This document shows positions 22,472 through 32,342 of a DNA stretch of 64,000 nt, piece after piece; within the stretch, counting starts at the first letter, position 1; each line of letters begins with the position of its first letter. A program made the position numbers and the translations under genes. This DNA is from Acidobacteriota bacterium (GTDB taxonomy: Bacteria; Acidobacteriota; Thermoanaerobaculia; Multivoradales; Multivoraceae). Below the pieces are notes generated by a model. It had not been told where the DNA came from and made no database searches. It saw nothing but the letters and a program-made list of their open reading frames with translations. The stretch is taken from assembly GCA_028877275.1 (NCBI GenBank), contig JAPPFP010000006.1:434001-498000 (forward strand), read 5' to 3'.

Positions 22472-24742
22472 CTACTCGATCGCCTCGAGCGGCAACGCGC
22501 TTCGCACCCGGAGGCCTCTTCGCGTCATCCGGACTTCCGGCTCGACGGCCGAGCCGAACGGACGCTCGCTGTAGTACGTCAGGACGTACTGGCGCCGCAA
22601 CTCCTCCTCGATGTGGTCGAACACGGCGGCCATCTGGTCGATCGACTCGATCTGGAACAGGCGGCCGCCGGTCGGCCCGGTGATCAGTCGCATGCTGTTG
22701 CGGAGGTTCGCGTCATCCATCGTCGTCGGGCCGAAGCCGAGAGAGCGCATGGCGACGACATAGACGGGGACTCCCAACCGCTTGCCGAAGTCGATCGCGC
22801 GGGTCGGGTCGGAGCGGCTGTTCGAGTCGAAGCCGTCGGTGACGACGACGAGGGCGCGACGGCCGGGCGCCTCGCCGTACTGGAGCAGCGAGAACAGGAT
22901 CGCGTCGTAGAGAGCGGTGTTGCCCTGTGGAAACAGCCGTCCCAGGCCGCGCGCCAGCAACGGCTTGCTGCCGGTGAGTGGCTGAACGAGGCGGAGCGTC
23001 GAGTCGAAGTCGACCAGGAACGCCTGGTCGCGCCAGGTCAGGGCGCCGTCCAGAAAGGCCTCGGCGATCGCGTTCGTCTGACGCCAGATCGGCTCCATGC
23101 TGCCGGAGGAGTCGATCGCCAGCCCCAGGGACAGGGGGATGTCGTTGGAGACGTAGAGATTCTCGACCTGGCGCCGCTCCCCGCTCTCGCGTACTTCGAA
23201 GTCTTCGGGCTTGAGATCGCCGACAGGGTTGCCGCTTCGATCGACGACCAGCACCTGGAGCTGAACGAGCTGGACGTCGATCTCGGCCTGGAACCGGGCG
23301 CCCTCGAGCAGCTCGACGTCTTCCAGTTCCCGGCCGTCTCCCAGGCGCGCCACGACTCGCACGAAGTCCTGGGGCGTGACGCCGGAGGTCGGGACGTCGG
23401 CCGCCACCGAGCGCACGCCGCTGGGCCCGGCCTCGCCCTCGAAGTCGCCGAACGAGGCGACCAGCCGCTCCGTGCGGTAGAACTCGACCCGTTCCAGGGT
23501 CTCGGTGCGCGGCACGGAGATTCCGGCTTCCACCCTGACGCTCGCCTGGCCATCGGTTTCGCCGGGAGTGATGCCGGCGATCCGCACGGCGAACGGGGGA
23601 TCGAGGCGGTTCAGAACGATTCGGTCGGTTCCCGCGTGGGCACCCCGCGCGCCGGTGGCGCGAACCTCGATCGTCTGCTCGCGGGGCGGATCGGCGAGCC
23701 GGATCCGGGCCTCGAACGGCGGCGTCGTGACGCGGGCCGCCGGCTCCCCGTCGAGGAGGAACTCGACGACGGCGATCTGCGGGTCGATCGTGAGGGTCTG
23801 AATCAGGACCCGGCCTGTGAGTAGCTCGCGGTAACCACGCTCCGGCGGCAGGATGCGGATCGTCGCCGGCCGCGCGCTGCGTGCGCCGTCCGCGCGCTCT
23901 GCCCGGCTCCCGTCGCGGTCGCCCCCGACCGGCGGCAGGAAGTCCGCCTTGTCGAAGCCGTCCTCGTCCGGCTCGGCGGCAGCCTCGGGCGGGCGCGACG
24001 CGGAGGTCGGTACCGCGACCGCGGGTGCGTCGCCCGAGCGTTCGTAGACGGTGCGGAACGACAGGTCGGCGAGGCGGCCGCCCTGGAGATCGGTGACGAG
24101 GACGAGCTGGTTTCCCTCCAGGTAGAAGGTCTCGATCCGCTGCCGGCCCTGGGAGGAGGTTTCGACTTCGAGTGAGTCGCCGAGAAGGCGGGCGCGGCTG
24201 TGGCCGCCGAAGCCGTCGGCGATGTCACGCCCGTCGAGGTAGAGGATGCGGTCCTCGCGCTTCGCGTTCCGGATCAGGAGCTGCGGGTCATCGATGCGGA
24301 TCAGCAGGACGTCGAGCCGCTCCGCGAGTTCTCGCGCCATCTCGCGCATTCCCGATGGGCCGTCCTGCGTGCCGCCCGGCTGTCTGCCGGAGCGGCCGCG
24401 GCCGAAGCCGCCGCGCCCGAAGCCGCCGGTGCGTCCGCTGCCGGGGTTTGCACCGGTCGATCGGCCCGGCCCGCCGCCGAAGGTCTGCCCGTAGGTCTCT
24501 TCGAGCTTCTCGATCGGGTCCTCGCTCAGTCGTTCGTCCCGGATCCAGATGCCCGGGATGGCCGCGACCGGGTCGTCGGCCACCGTTGCGGTCGACGTCT
24601 CCGGTGGAGCGGCCTCCTGGGCGAGCGCCGGGGTCGTGGCGGGCGCCGAGAGAAGAAGGCCGAGGAGAGCGACTGCGAACGGGGCCGTTGGGAACCCGTC
24701 ATGGCGCGGTCGAACACGCCGGATGTCATCGCTGGTGGTCAC
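22472..24742 (-). CDS. Secreted VWA-domain protein, array copy 3, with Gly/Arg-rich insert
   Basis: This is the longest copy, 756 residues from a GTG at 24742; GGAGG lies 12 bases upstream. The wider open frame begins at a TTG (24805) that overlaps the upstream gene and was rejected. A signal peptide (VALLGLLLSAPATTPALAQE) precedes IPGIWIRDERLSEDPIEKLE, whose form IW/ERLSEDPI is shared with other copies. A Gly/Arg-rich stretch follows (FGRGGFGRGRSG) that no other copy has. MIDAS DSSGS is near residue 542, then NTALYDAILFSLLQYG and VVVTDGFDSNSR. The C-terminus is MTRRGLRVRSALPLEAIE. Confidence 0.86.
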   Translation of the reverse strand: MTTSDDIRRVRPRHDGFPTAPFAVALLGLLLSAPATTPALAQEAAPPETSTATVADDPVAAIPGIWIRDERLSEDPIEKLEETYGQTFGGGPGRSTGANPGSGRTGGFGRGGFGRGRSGRQPGGTQDGPSGMREMARELAERLDVLLIRIDDPQLLIRNAKREDRILYLDGRDIADGFGGHSRARLLGDSLEVETSSQGRQRIETFYLEGNQLVLVTDLQGGRLADLSFRTVYERSGDAPAVAVPTSASRPPEAAAEPDEDGFDKADFLPPVGGDRDGSRAERADGARSARPATIRILPPERGYRELLTGRVLIQTLTIDPQIAVVEFLLDGEPAARVTTPPFEARIRLADPPREQTIEVRATGARGAHAGTDRIVLNRLDPPFAVRIAGITPGETDGQASVRVEAGISVPRTETLERVEFYRTERLVASFGDFEGEAGPSGVRSVAADVPTSGVTPQDFVRVVARLGDGRELEDVELLEGARFQAEIDVQLVQLQVLVVDRSGNPVGDLKPEDFEVRESGERRQVENLYVSNDIPLSLGLAIDSSGSMEPIWRQTNAIAEAFLDGALTWRDQAFLVDFDSTLRLVQPLTGSKPLLARGLGRLFPQGNTALYDAILFSLLQYGEAPGRRALVVVTDGFDSNSRSDPTRAIDFGKRLGVPVYVVAMRSLGFGPTTMDDANLRNSMRLITGPTGGRLFQIESIDQMAAVFDHIEEELRRQYVLTYYSERPFGSAVEPEVRMTRRGLRVRSALPLEAIE

Positions 24743-24794
24743 TTGGCGAGCGGTTCCTCCCTGCCAATCCTTGCAGGAAACAGGCCAAGCCCCA

Positions 24795-25547
24795 CTATGA
24801 CGCAAGCAAGTCCCGTACCCCCTTGAGTACGCATACCGCTCCCAGGGCCAGGATCACCGGTCCGGTGACCCGTCGGAACTGACGGTCGTCGAACCGATCG
24901 AGGAGTCGGGTGCCGATCCGGGCGCCAGCCACGGCGAGCGCCATGCCGCCGGCAATCAGCCAGGGGGAAAGCCGGTCATCGGGTAGCTCCGGCAGGACCG
25001 TGCGGGACACCCAGACGTAGTAGCCGATCTTGAGGAGATGACCGACGGTCTGAGTGAACGCCTTGGTGGCGACGATCGTTCGCCGGTCGACCTTCGTCTC
25101 GAGGTAGAACGCATCGAGTAGTGGGCCGGATGCGCCGGCAAGAAGCTGCGCGCCGGTGACGGTCAGGCCGCAGAACGTGGCCGTGTGCCGATTGCGGACA
25201 TCGAGTCCCCGCAGCGCCGGTAGCAGCCGGGCGATCCAGGGAAAGCTGCCGACGACGATCAGGACCAGCGCCGGCTCGGGCACGAAGGCGATCGACACGA
25301 ACAGCAGCACCGCGATCGCGGCGCCGATGCCGTACCACGGCAGCACGGACCACATCATGCGGTCCCGAAGAAACAGGAAACGGGCGCCGTTCGACGTTGC
25401 CTGCACGGCGCCGTGCAGGATCATCGCTCCGGTTACGGGCAGGATGCTCGCCAGCACGGCCATCAGCATCAGACCGCCGGCCATGCCGAGCACGCCGGAG
25501 ATGACGGCGGTAAGGAGGACCGTCAGCAGGATCGCGGCGGCGGTCAT
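24795..25547 (-). CDS. TSUP family (TauE/SafE) membrane permease
   Basis: The 250-residue hydrophobic protein has about eight transmembrane segments. It starts MTAAAILLTVLLTAVISGVL followed by GMAGGLMLMAVL, the first TauE/SafE repeat; a second repeat begins around FCGLTVTGAQLLAGASGPLL. The family exports or imports sulfite, sulfonates or other organic anions; the substrate is not readable here. It sits inside the VWA array, 25 bp after copy 4 and about 50 bp before copy 3, on the same strand. A link to sulfur metabolism is not supported by any other neighbour. Confidence 0.88.
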   Translation of the reverse strand: MTAAAILLTVLLTAVISGVLGMAGGLMLMAVLASILPVTGAMILHGAVQATSNGARFLFLRDRMMWSVLPWYGIGAAIAVLLFVSIAFVPEPALVLIVVGSFPWIARLLPALRGLDVRNRHTATFCGLTVTGAQLLAGASGPLLDAFYLETKVDRRTIVATKAFTQTVGHLLKIGYYVWVSRTVLPELPDDRLSPWLIAGGMALAVAGARIGTRLLDRFDDRQFRRVTGPVILALGAVCVLKGVRDLLAS

Positions 25548-25572
25548 CGAAGCGCTTCGCCCCGGCGGCGGG

Positions 25573-27606
25573 CTAGTCGACCCGGTCGAGGGGCAGGACG
25601 CTCCTCAACAAGGCGTCTTTCCTGAGGCTCCGTACATCGGGTTCGATTCCCTGGCCGGTTGGCGAGTTGCTGTAGTAGGTCAGTACGAGCTGGCGCCGCA
25701 GGTCCTCGTCGATCCGTTCGAACACCTGCCGCAACGCCTTCGCCATCTCGGACGGGGGCAGGCTCGGGTGGACCCGGAACACGCGGCCGCCCGTGCGCCT
25801 GCCGAGCTTCCGCACCAGGCCGCGAGGTGGCTCGGCCCAGCCGACGGCGATGAAGTAGATGGGGATCCCGACGCGTTCAGCGAAGTCGGTGACCTGCGCC
25901 GTCTTCGTCCGGCTGTGCCTGTCGTCCCCGTCCGTCACGACGATCAGGGCGCGGCGTCCGGGCTCATGGCGGAACTGCAGGAGCGAGAACAGGAGCCCGT
26001 CGTTGATCGCCGTGCCGCCCTCGGCAAGAAGGCGTCCAAGCCGGACCGCCAGCAGAGACCGATCACCTGTCGTTGGCTGCAGGAGCCGTACCGCATCGTC
26101 GAAGTCGACCAGGAACGCTCGATCGTCCGTGTCCAGCGCACTCGCCATGAACCTCCTGACGACGGTGTGCAACTGCTGCCAGACGAGTCGCATGCTCTCC
26201 GAGGAGTCCAGGGCGACGCCGAGGACAAGAGGTACGTCGTTCGAGACATGCAGGCGCTCGACCGGGCGCCTCTCGCCGTTCTCGCGGACCTCGAAGTCAT
26301 CCGGCTGCAGGTCGCTCAGCGGGTTGCCGTCACGGTCGACCACGAGGATCTGGAGCTGGATCAACTGGACGTCGATCTCGCTGCTGTACTGCGCTGTTCG
26401 CGGGACTTTGGCGTCTTCCCGTTCACGGCCATCGGCGAGGTGAGCGGCGACCCGGACGAACTCGTCGGGGGCGACGCCCTCGACGACAGCTTCGACCCGG
26501 ATCGTGCGCGACTCCTCGTGACGCTCCCTCCAGTCCGGACGGTGGAACGAGGCGATGCGCCGTTCGCCGCCGTAGAAGTCGACGCTCGCCAGAGCGGCCC
26601 GCTGCGGCACGGAGATGCGAGCCTCTACGCGGACATCCGAAGCGCCCTCGGTCTCGAGCGGACGCATGTCGGTGATGCGGATCGCGAAGGGCAGGTCCAG
26701 CCCGTTCAACACGATTCGGTCGGAGCCGAAGTGGTTGCCGGTGGTGCCATAGCCGCGGACTTCGAGCGTCTGCGCCCGCGGCGGATCCTCAAGCCGGATC
26801 AGAGCCTTGAACGGCGGTCTTCTGGACTGCTTCACCCGCTTCCCGTCGAGGAGGAAGTCGACCGTGCCAATCAGCGGATCGATGACGAGCGCCTGGACCT
26901 CGACAGAGCCGGTCAGGAACTCGCGATGCTTGCGTCGTGGCGGCACGATCCGGACTGCCGCCTGGGTTTCCGGCGGGATGTGCACGATTCCGGGAACGTC
27001 CGGCGGCGGCGACTTGCCCCCGGTGAGGTCGTAGACCGTGTAGAAGCTCAGGTCGATGGCGGCCAGGTTCTGCGACTCGGTTACCTGGATGAGCCGGTCA
27101 CCGGACCGCCGATACGTTTCGCGCCAGAGCCACGGCCAGTCGCCTCCCTTGGTAACGACCTCGAGCGAAGCCTCGGCAAGGTAGCCGCTGGTCCTGTTGC
27201 CGCCGGCGTCGAGATGTGCCCTGCCGTCGAATGGCAGACTGAGGAGTTCTCCCGCCGCGTTCTGGATCGTGACGCGCCCGCCATCCGCCCGGATGGAGAG
27301 GCCTCGACGTTGTTCGAGGAGCGACTGCGCGAAGTTCCGCAGAACCTCCGGAACGTCGCTGAGGTCACCGAACACGGCGACGAGCCGGCCGATCGGCTCT
27401 TCGCTGAGCTGCGCATCGCGGACCCAGACGCCTTCAAGTCCGGCGAGGGTTGCCGCATCGGCGCCGAAACCTGCCGCTCCCTGTGCAGGCAGGTTCTGGG
27501 CATCGGTGCGTGACCCGTGCGCCGTCCACAGGACGAGGGCGAGGAGAGTCGCTCCGAGCGCTCCTCGCAGGCGCTCTCGACTCGGTGTTGCGGTGCTCGG
27601 GGCCAT
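25573..27606 (-). CDS. Secreted VWA-domain protein, array copy 4 (promoter-proximal)
   Basis: This 677-residue paralogue is the first gene of the array. It opens with a signal peptide (GALGATLLALVLWTAHGSRT, ending near TDAQ) and LEGVWVRDAQLSEEPIGRL, the same N-terminal motif as copy 3. The middle has VRIVPPRRKHREFLTGSVEV and LQILVVDRDGNPLSDLQPDD. MIDAS DSSES is near residue 465, followed by GGTAINDGLLFSLLQFR and VVTDGDDRHSR. The tail is RSLRKDALLRSVLPLDRVD, the most divergent of the set. A TAGTCT hexamer at 27619-27624 on the minus strand is a candidate -10. The divergent gene is the peptide permease at 27715. Confidence 0.88.
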   Translation of the reverse strand: MAPSTATPSRERLRGALGATLLALVLWTAHGSRTDAQNLPAQGAAGFGADAATLAGLEGVWVRDAQLSEEPIGRLVAVFGDLSDVPEVLRNFAQSLLEQRRGLSIRADGGRVTIQNAAGELLSLPFDGRAHLDAGGNRTSGYLAEASLEVVTKGGDWPWLWRETYRRSGDRLIQVTESQNLAAIDLSFYTVYDLTGGKSPPPDVPGIVHIPPETQAAVRIVPPRRKHREFLTGSVEVQALVIDPLIGTVDFLLDGKRVKQSRRPPFKALIRLEDPPRAQTLEVRGYGTTGNHFGSDRIVLNGLDLPFAIRITDMRPLETEGASDVRVEARISVPQRAALASVDFYGGERRIASFHRPDWRERHEESRTIRVEAVVEGVAPDEFVRVAAHLADGREREDAKVPRTAQYSSEIDVQLIQLQILVVDRDGNPLSDLQPDDFEVRENGERRPVERLHVSNDVPLVLGVALDSSESMRLVWQQLHTVVRRFMASALDTDDRAFLVDFDDAVRLLQPTTGDRSLLAVRLGRLLAEGGTAINDGLLFSLLQFRHEPGRRALIVVTDGDDRHSRTKTAQVTDFAERVGIPIYFIAVGWAEPPRGLVRKLGRRTGGRVFRVHPSLPPSEMAKALRQVFERIDEDLRRQLVLTYYSNSPTGQGIEPDVRSLRKDALLRSVLPLDRVD

Positions 27607-27714
27607 TGGTCGAACCGGAGACTAGCGGTGTGAGGCTGGCGCGAAGTCTGCACTTCTTTCTGGACGCCGCCGTCCCCTTGCGGGGCCACCGGCCTGTATT
27701 CTCTGACACTTCCC

Positions 27715-28665
27715 ATGAAGACATACATCCTGCGTCGGCTGCTGGCGATGGTGCCGACGCTCTTCTTCGCCAGCCTGATCGTCTTCGTGTCGATGCGGGT
27801 GATTCCGGGCGACGTGATCGACCTGATGCTGGCGCAGAACGATGTCTCGACCAGCCTGGACCGGGAAGCGCTGGAGGCGGCGATGGGTCTCGACCAGCCG
27901 ATGGTCTCCCAGTACGTGCGCTGGGCGGGCAACGCGTTGAGCGGCGACCTTGGTCAGTCGCTGTGGCGGAGCACGCCGGTGCTGGAGCAGATCCTGGAGC
28001 GATTGCCGGTGACGTTCGAGCTGGGTCTGCTGGCTCTGGTCATCGCGCTGTCCGTCGCGGTGCCGGTCGGGATCCTCTCGGCGACGCGCCAGGACTCGGC
28101 CGTCGACTACACGGCGCGCTCGTTCTCGCTCCTGATGCTGGCGATTCCCGGCTTCTGGCTCGGCACCCTGGTCATGGTGTTCCCGTCGGTCTGGTGGCGC
28201 TGGGCGCCGGAGCTCGAGTACACGCCGTTCCTCGCCGATCCGATCGCGAACCTGAGTCACCTGCTGGTGCCGGCGATTCTGCTCGGTCTGTCGATGTCCG
28301 CGGTCACGATGCGGATGACCCGGACGATGATGCTGGAAGTGATGCGTCAGGACTACGTGCGCACGGCCCGGGCCAAGGGACTGCGGGAGCGGGCGGTGGT
28401 GATCCAGCACGCGCTGAAGAACGGTCTGATCCCGGTCGTGACCCTGATCGGGCTGCAGGCGCCGCTCCTGATTGGCGGCACCGTCGTCATGGAGCAGATC
28501 TTCGTCATTCCGGGCATGGGGCTGCTGCTGCTCGAAGGCGTCTACGAACGGGACTACCCGGTGATCTCCGGCGTCTTCCTGGTCGTCGGCGTCGCGGTGC
28601 TGCTGATCAACCTGCTCGTCGACCTGAGCTACGGCTGGCTCGACCCGAAGGTGCGCTACGGATGA
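27715..28665 (+). CDS. Peptide/nickel ABC transporter permease, DppB type
   Basis: This is the first of two inner-membrane permease subunits of a peptide ABC importer. The 316-residue protein starts MKTYILRRLLAMVPTLFFAS, the standard DppB/OppB opening. It has GLDQPMVSQYVRWAGNALSG DLGQS in the periplasmic loop, and the cytoplasmic EAA-type coupling motif TARAKGLRERAVVIQHALKN. About six transmembrane helices are visible. A TATTCT hexamer at 27697-27702 is a possible -10. The second permease begins 8 bp after its stop, and the binding protein and ATPases follow. Confidence 0.93.
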   Translation: MKTYILRRLLAMVPTLFFASLIVFVSMRVIPGDVIDLMLAQNDVSTSLDREALEAAMGLDQPMVSQYVRWAGNALSGDLGQSLWRSTPVLEQILERLPVTFELGLLALVIALSVAVPVGILSATRQDSAVDYTARSFSLLMLAIPGFWLGTLVMVFPSVWWRWAPELEYTPFLADPIANLSHLLVPAILLGLSMSAVTMRMTRTMMLEVMRQDYVRTARAKGLRERAVVIQHALKNGLIPVVTLIGLQAPLLIGGTVVMEQIFVIPGMGLLLLEGVYERDYPVISGVFLVVGVAVLLINLLVDLSYGWLDPKVRYG

Positions 28666-28672
28666 TCGCGTC

Positions 28673-29569
28673 GTGACCACCGTCGCCGCGGCCGCTCCGG
28701 ACGCCCTGCCGGTGCGCGAGCAAGCGCGCTGGTGGCGCTTCACGGTCCGCCTGTTCCGGACCAAGCCGCTGGGCGCCGCGGGCGCCGTGGTCTTCGCGAT
28801 CTTCCTGTTCTCCGGCATCTTCGCCGGCGTGCTTGCTCCCTACGGCATCAACGAGACCGACCTGGCGCACCGGCTGGAGCCGCCGTCCCGGCAGTTCCTG
28901 CTTGGCACCGACCATCTGGGCCGCGACCTGTTCTCGCGGGTCCTGATGGGCGCCCGTCTATCGATGATCGTGGGTTTCTGCGCCGCGGCCCTGGCGACCG
29001 TCGTGTCGATCGTGATCGGGGTGCTCTCGGGCTACCTAGGCGGCTGGTTCGACATGCTCACCCAACGCCTGGTCGACGCCTGGATGACGTTTCCCGACCT
29101 CGTGCTGCTGATCGTCATCGTCTCGGTGGTCGGCCCGGGGATCACCCAGATCGTGATCATCCTGGGCCTGCTCTACGGGATCGCCGGCTCCCGCATCGTG
29201 CGCGGCGCGGTGACCTCGGTGCGCGAGCACGTCTACACCCACGCCGCGCAGTCGGTCGGCGCCGGGACGTTCCACATCCTGCGGCGGCACATCCTGCCCA
29301 ACGTCATGCCGGTCGTCATCGTGCTGTTCACGACCCGCGTGGGCGCCGTGATCCTGTCGGAGGCGGCGCTTTCGTTCCTGGGCCTCGGCGTGCCGCCGCC
29401 GGCGCCCACCTGGGGCGGGATGCTCTCCGGCGACGGCCGCACCTACCTGTACCTGGGGCCGTGGCTGGCGCTGGCGCCCGGCATCTGCCTGACCGTCGTC
29501 GTCTACGCGGCGAACGTCTTCGGCGACGCGTTGCGCGACCTGCTCGACCCGCGAATGAGAGGCACATGA
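28673..29569 (+). CDS. Peptide/nickel ABC transporter permease, DppC type
   Basis: The second permease has 298 residues from a GTG at 28673. The N-terminal FRTKPLGAAGAVVFAIFLFS helix and the segment FLLGTDHLGRDLFSRVLMGA are diagnostic of DppC/OppC proteins. The EAA loop reads HAAQSVGAGTFHILRRHILP and the end is [16 protein letters not shown]. Its stop overlaps the next start (ATGA at 29566-29569), so the binding protein is translationally coupled to it, an unusual gene order since binding proteins more often come first. Confidence 0.93.
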   Translation: MTTVAAAAPDALPVREQARWWRFTVRLFRTKPLGAAGAVVFAIFLFSGIFAGVLAPYGINETDLAHRLEPPSRQFLLGTDHLGRDLFSRVLMGARLSMIVGFCAAALATVVSIVIGVLSGYLGGWFDMLTQRLVDAWMTFPDLVLLIVIVSVVGPGITQIVIILGLLYGIAGSRIVRGAVTSVREHVYTHAAQSVGAGTFHILRRHILPNVMPVVIVLFTTRVGAVILSEAALSFLGLGVPPPAPTWGGMLSGDGRTYLYLGPWLALAPGICLTVVVYAANVFGDALRDLLDPRMRGT

Positions 29570-31344
29570 GAGATCTGGCTGAACGACGCCTCGGCGGCGT
29601 AGCGCTTCCGGTGGCCCTGACCCTCCTCCTCGGCGCGTGCGCCGACGCGCCCCCCGCCCGTTCCCCGTCGCCTGCCGGCGGCACCGACATGGGAGCCGAT
29701 CTCTCGTTTGAGCCCGGCCCGGCGCCGGTGGAGCCGCCCCGCTACGGCGGCGAGCTGAACGTCGGCACGGTCTACGTCACCCTGTCGGCCCTGTCCTGGG
29801 ACACGACCGACTGGAACTGGAAGCAGAACCACGACACGGGGATGCTCTACGAGCAGCTCTTCGTCGCCGATCTCGACCAGGCGGCCGTCCGGGGCGGCGA
29901 TCAGCGCTTCGTCTCCGAGGCGTACATGTCCCCCGAGACGATCCGCGGCGAAGTGGCCGCGAGCTGGGAATGGGAAGACCCCCTGACGCTGGTCATCGAG
30001 GTCCGGCGCGGCATGATGTTCCCGGACAAGCCCGGCGTGATGAAGGCGCGCGAGCTCGACGCCCATGACGTCGTCTTCAGCTACGAGCGCCAGCGCGACA
30101 GCCCGAAGGCGATCCCGACCTACTTCGACCACATCGACCGCGTCGTGGCCAGGGACGACCACACGGTCGTCTTCGAGTTCGGGGAATTCAACGCCGAGTG
30201 GGACTACCGCTTCGGCTACGGCTACTTCTCGGGCATCGTGCCCCGGGAACTGGCCAGTGTCGACGCCAAGGACTGGCGGAACGTTACCGGTACCGGCCCG
30301 TTCTCGCTGGAGCGGTTCATCCCGGGCAACTCCCAGACCTACGTGCGCAGGCCGGACTACTGGGACCGAACGACAGTCGGCGGCAAGACCTACGAGATTC
30401 CCTTCATCGACAAGCTCACCTACCGCACGATCAAGGACGAGGCGACCTACCTGACCGCCATTCGCACGGGCAAGCTGGACATCCTCGAGTACATCCGCTG
30501 GATCGCCGTCGACCACCTGAAGAAGACGACCCCGGAGCTACGCTGGTCGCGCTGGCTGTCGACGGGCGGCACCTTCATGGTCATGCGGGTCGACCAGGAG
30601 CCGTTCGACGATGTGAGAGTGCGGCGGGCGATCAACCTCGCGGTGAACCAGCGGGAGATCGTCGAGCTGTTCTTCGGCGGCAACGCGGAGCTGTTCGCCT
30701 ACCCGCAGCATCCCTCGTGGGAGGGGTACTTCGAGCCGCTCGAGGCGATGCCGCCGTCCGTGCAGGAACTGTTCGAGTACAAGCCCGACAAGGCGCGGCG
30801 CCTGCTCGCCGAAGCGGGCTACCCCGACGGCTTCACCTTCAGGATGCAGGTGTCGGCCAACAACGCCATGCGGATGGAGCTGGCGCCGCTCCTCGCGAGC
30901 TACCTGGCCCGGGTCGGCGTGACGATGGAGATCGAGGTCGTGGAGTACGCGGCGTACCTGTCGATGATGACCACTCGCACCCACGGCCCCGGTTACCTGA
31001 TGGCCAGTGGCCACGTGAACCCGACGACCACGCTCCGCAAGAACTTCGTCACCGGCCAGACCTGGAATCCGTCGATGTGGTCGGACCCGGAACTCGACCG
31101 CCGGATCCACGAGATGTTCCTGACCCGCGACGAGACCGAGAGGCAGCGAATCGTCAAGCAGATCACGAAGGAAATGCTGGACGAGGCGCCCTACCTCTGG
31201 CTGCCGGTGCCCTACATCTACACGGCCTGGTGGCCGTGGGTGAAGAACTACGGCGGCGAGCTGCGGGCCGGGGCCGTGCGTCCGGGTCCGATCTACGCAC
31301 GGCTCTGGATCGACCAGGAGATGAAGCGGGAGATGGGCTTCTGA
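29566..31344 (+). CDS. Peptide ABC transporter substrate-binding lipoprotein (SBP family 5)
   Basis: This is the extracytoplasmic binding protein of the transporter, 592 residues from ATG 29566. The signal [17 protein letters not shown] ends in a lipobox Cys, so it is lipid-anchored. A Pro-rich linker follows, then the SBP_bac_5 fold: [15 protein letters not shown], the classic [30 protein letters not shown], and [17 protein letters not shown]. The frame is open far upstream, but the overlap with the permease stop (ATGA) and the signal peptide fix the start. The ligand is likely an oligopeptide by family; the many Trp/Tyr residues do not let me say which. Confidence 0.92.
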   Translation: MRDLAERRLGGVALPVALTLLLGACADAPPARSPSPAGGTDMGADLSFEPGPAPVEPPRYGGELNVGTVYVTLSALSWDTTDWNWKQNHDTGMLYEQLFVADLDQAAVRGGDQRFVSEAYMSPETIRGEVAASWEWEDPLTLVIEVRRGMMFPDKPGVMKARELDAHDVVFSYERQRDSPKAIPTYFDHIDRVVARDDHTVVFEFGEFNAEWDYRFGYGYFSGIVPRELASVDAKDWRNVTGTGPFSLERFIPGNSQTYVRRPDYWDRTTVGGKTYEIPFIDKLTYRTIKDEATYLTAIRTGKLDILEYIRWIAVDHLKKTTPELRWSRWLSTGGTFMVMRVDQEPFDDVRVRRAINLAVNQREIVELFFGGNAELFAYPQHPSWEGYFEPLEAMPPSVQELFEYKPDKARRLLAEAGYPDGFTFRMQVSANNAMRMELAPLLASYLARVGVTMEIEVVEYAAYLSMMTTRTHGPGYLMASGHVNPTTTLRKNFVTGQTWNPSMWSDPELDRRIHEMFLTRDETERQRIVKQITKEMLDEAPYLWLPVPYIYTAWWPWVKNYGGELRAGAVRPGPIYARLWIDQEMKREMGF

Positions 31345-31349
31345 GCGCC

Positions 31350-32342
31350 GTGGCGGAGCCGCTGCTGCGGGTCGAGAACCTGAACGTCGCCTTCCGCTCG
31401 GGTTTCGGCGGTCGGCCGCCGGTGCGCGCGGTGAACTCGGTCTCCCTCGGGGTCGCGGCGGGAGAAACGCTGGCGATCGTGGGGGAGAGCGGTTCCGGAA
31501 AGAGTGTCACCGCGCTCTCGATCCTGCGCCTGATCCCGGATCCGGGACGGATCGAGAAGGGGCGGATCCTGTTCGAGGGCCGCGACCTGCTGGCTCTCGA
31601 CGAGGCCGGCATCAGGGCGGTGCGGGGCAACCGGATCGCGATGATCTTCCAGGAGCCGATGTCTTCGCTCAATCCGGTGCTCACGATCGGCCGCCAGGTC
31701 GCCGAGCCCTTGCGCCTGCACCGAGGGCTCAAGCGGCGCGAGGCCCTCGATCAGGCGGTGGACCTGCTCAGGTCGGTGGCGATTCCCGACGCGGAGAAGC
31801 GGCTCGGCGACTACCCGCACCAGTTCTCCGGCGGCATGCGCCAGCGGGTGATGATCGCGATGGCCCTGGCGTGCCATCCGCGCCTCCTGATCGCCGACGA
31901 ACCGACCACCGCGCTCGACGTCACGGTTCAGGCGCAGATCCTCGAACTGCTCAAGGAACGCACCCGGGAGAGCGATTCGGCGCTCATCCTGATCACGCAC
32001 GACCTCGGCGTGGTCGCCCGCTACGCCGACCGGGTGGCGGTCATGTACGGCGGCCGGATCGTCGAGAGCGGGCCCGCCGCGGCGCTCTACGCGGATCCGC
32101 GGCATCCATACACTCAGGGACTCCTGCGCTCGGTGCCCCGGCTCGAGGGCGACACTGGCGGCCGTCTCGCGTCGATCGAAGGCCAGCCGCCGGACCTTTC
32201 GGCGCTGCCCGCGGGCTGCGCCTTCGAGCCGCGCTGCCCCAATGCTCATGAGCGCTGCCTGGAGGCGCCGCCGCCGCTCGTCGCGCATGGTGCTGCCCGG
32301 GCCTGGGCCTGCTACCGAGCCGAAGAGGAGCCGGCGGCCTGA
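31350..32342 (+). CDS. Peptide ABC transporter ATP-binding protein, DppD type
   Basis: This 330-residue ATPase energises the importer. Walker A is GESGSGKS, the Q-loop is in [16 protein letters not shown], the signature is [15 protein letters not shown], and Walker B is [12 protein letters not shown], followed by the H-loop LITHDLGVV. The oligopeptide-type C-terminal domain with [15 protein letters not shown] is present; its cysteines bind a 4Fe-4S cluster in some relatives. I chose the GTG at 31350 because it yields the conserved [15 protein letters not shown] start. Its stop overlaps the next ATG (TGATG). Confidence 0.93.
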   Translation: MAEPLLRVENLNVAFRSGFGGRPPVRAVNSVSLGVAAGETLAIVGESGSGKSVTALSILRLIPDPGRIEKGRILFEGRDLLALDEAGIRAVRGNRIAMIFQEPMSSLNPVLTIGRQVAEPLRLHRGLKRREALDQAVDLLRSVAIPDAEKRLGDYPHQFSGGMRQRVMIAMALACHPRLLIADEPTTALDVTVQAQILELLKERTRESDSALILITHDLGVVARYADRVAVMYGGRIVESGPAAALYADPRHPYTQGLLRSVPRLEGDTGGRLASIEGQPPDLSALPAGCAFEPRCPNAHERCLEAPPPLVAHGAARAWACYRAEEEPAA

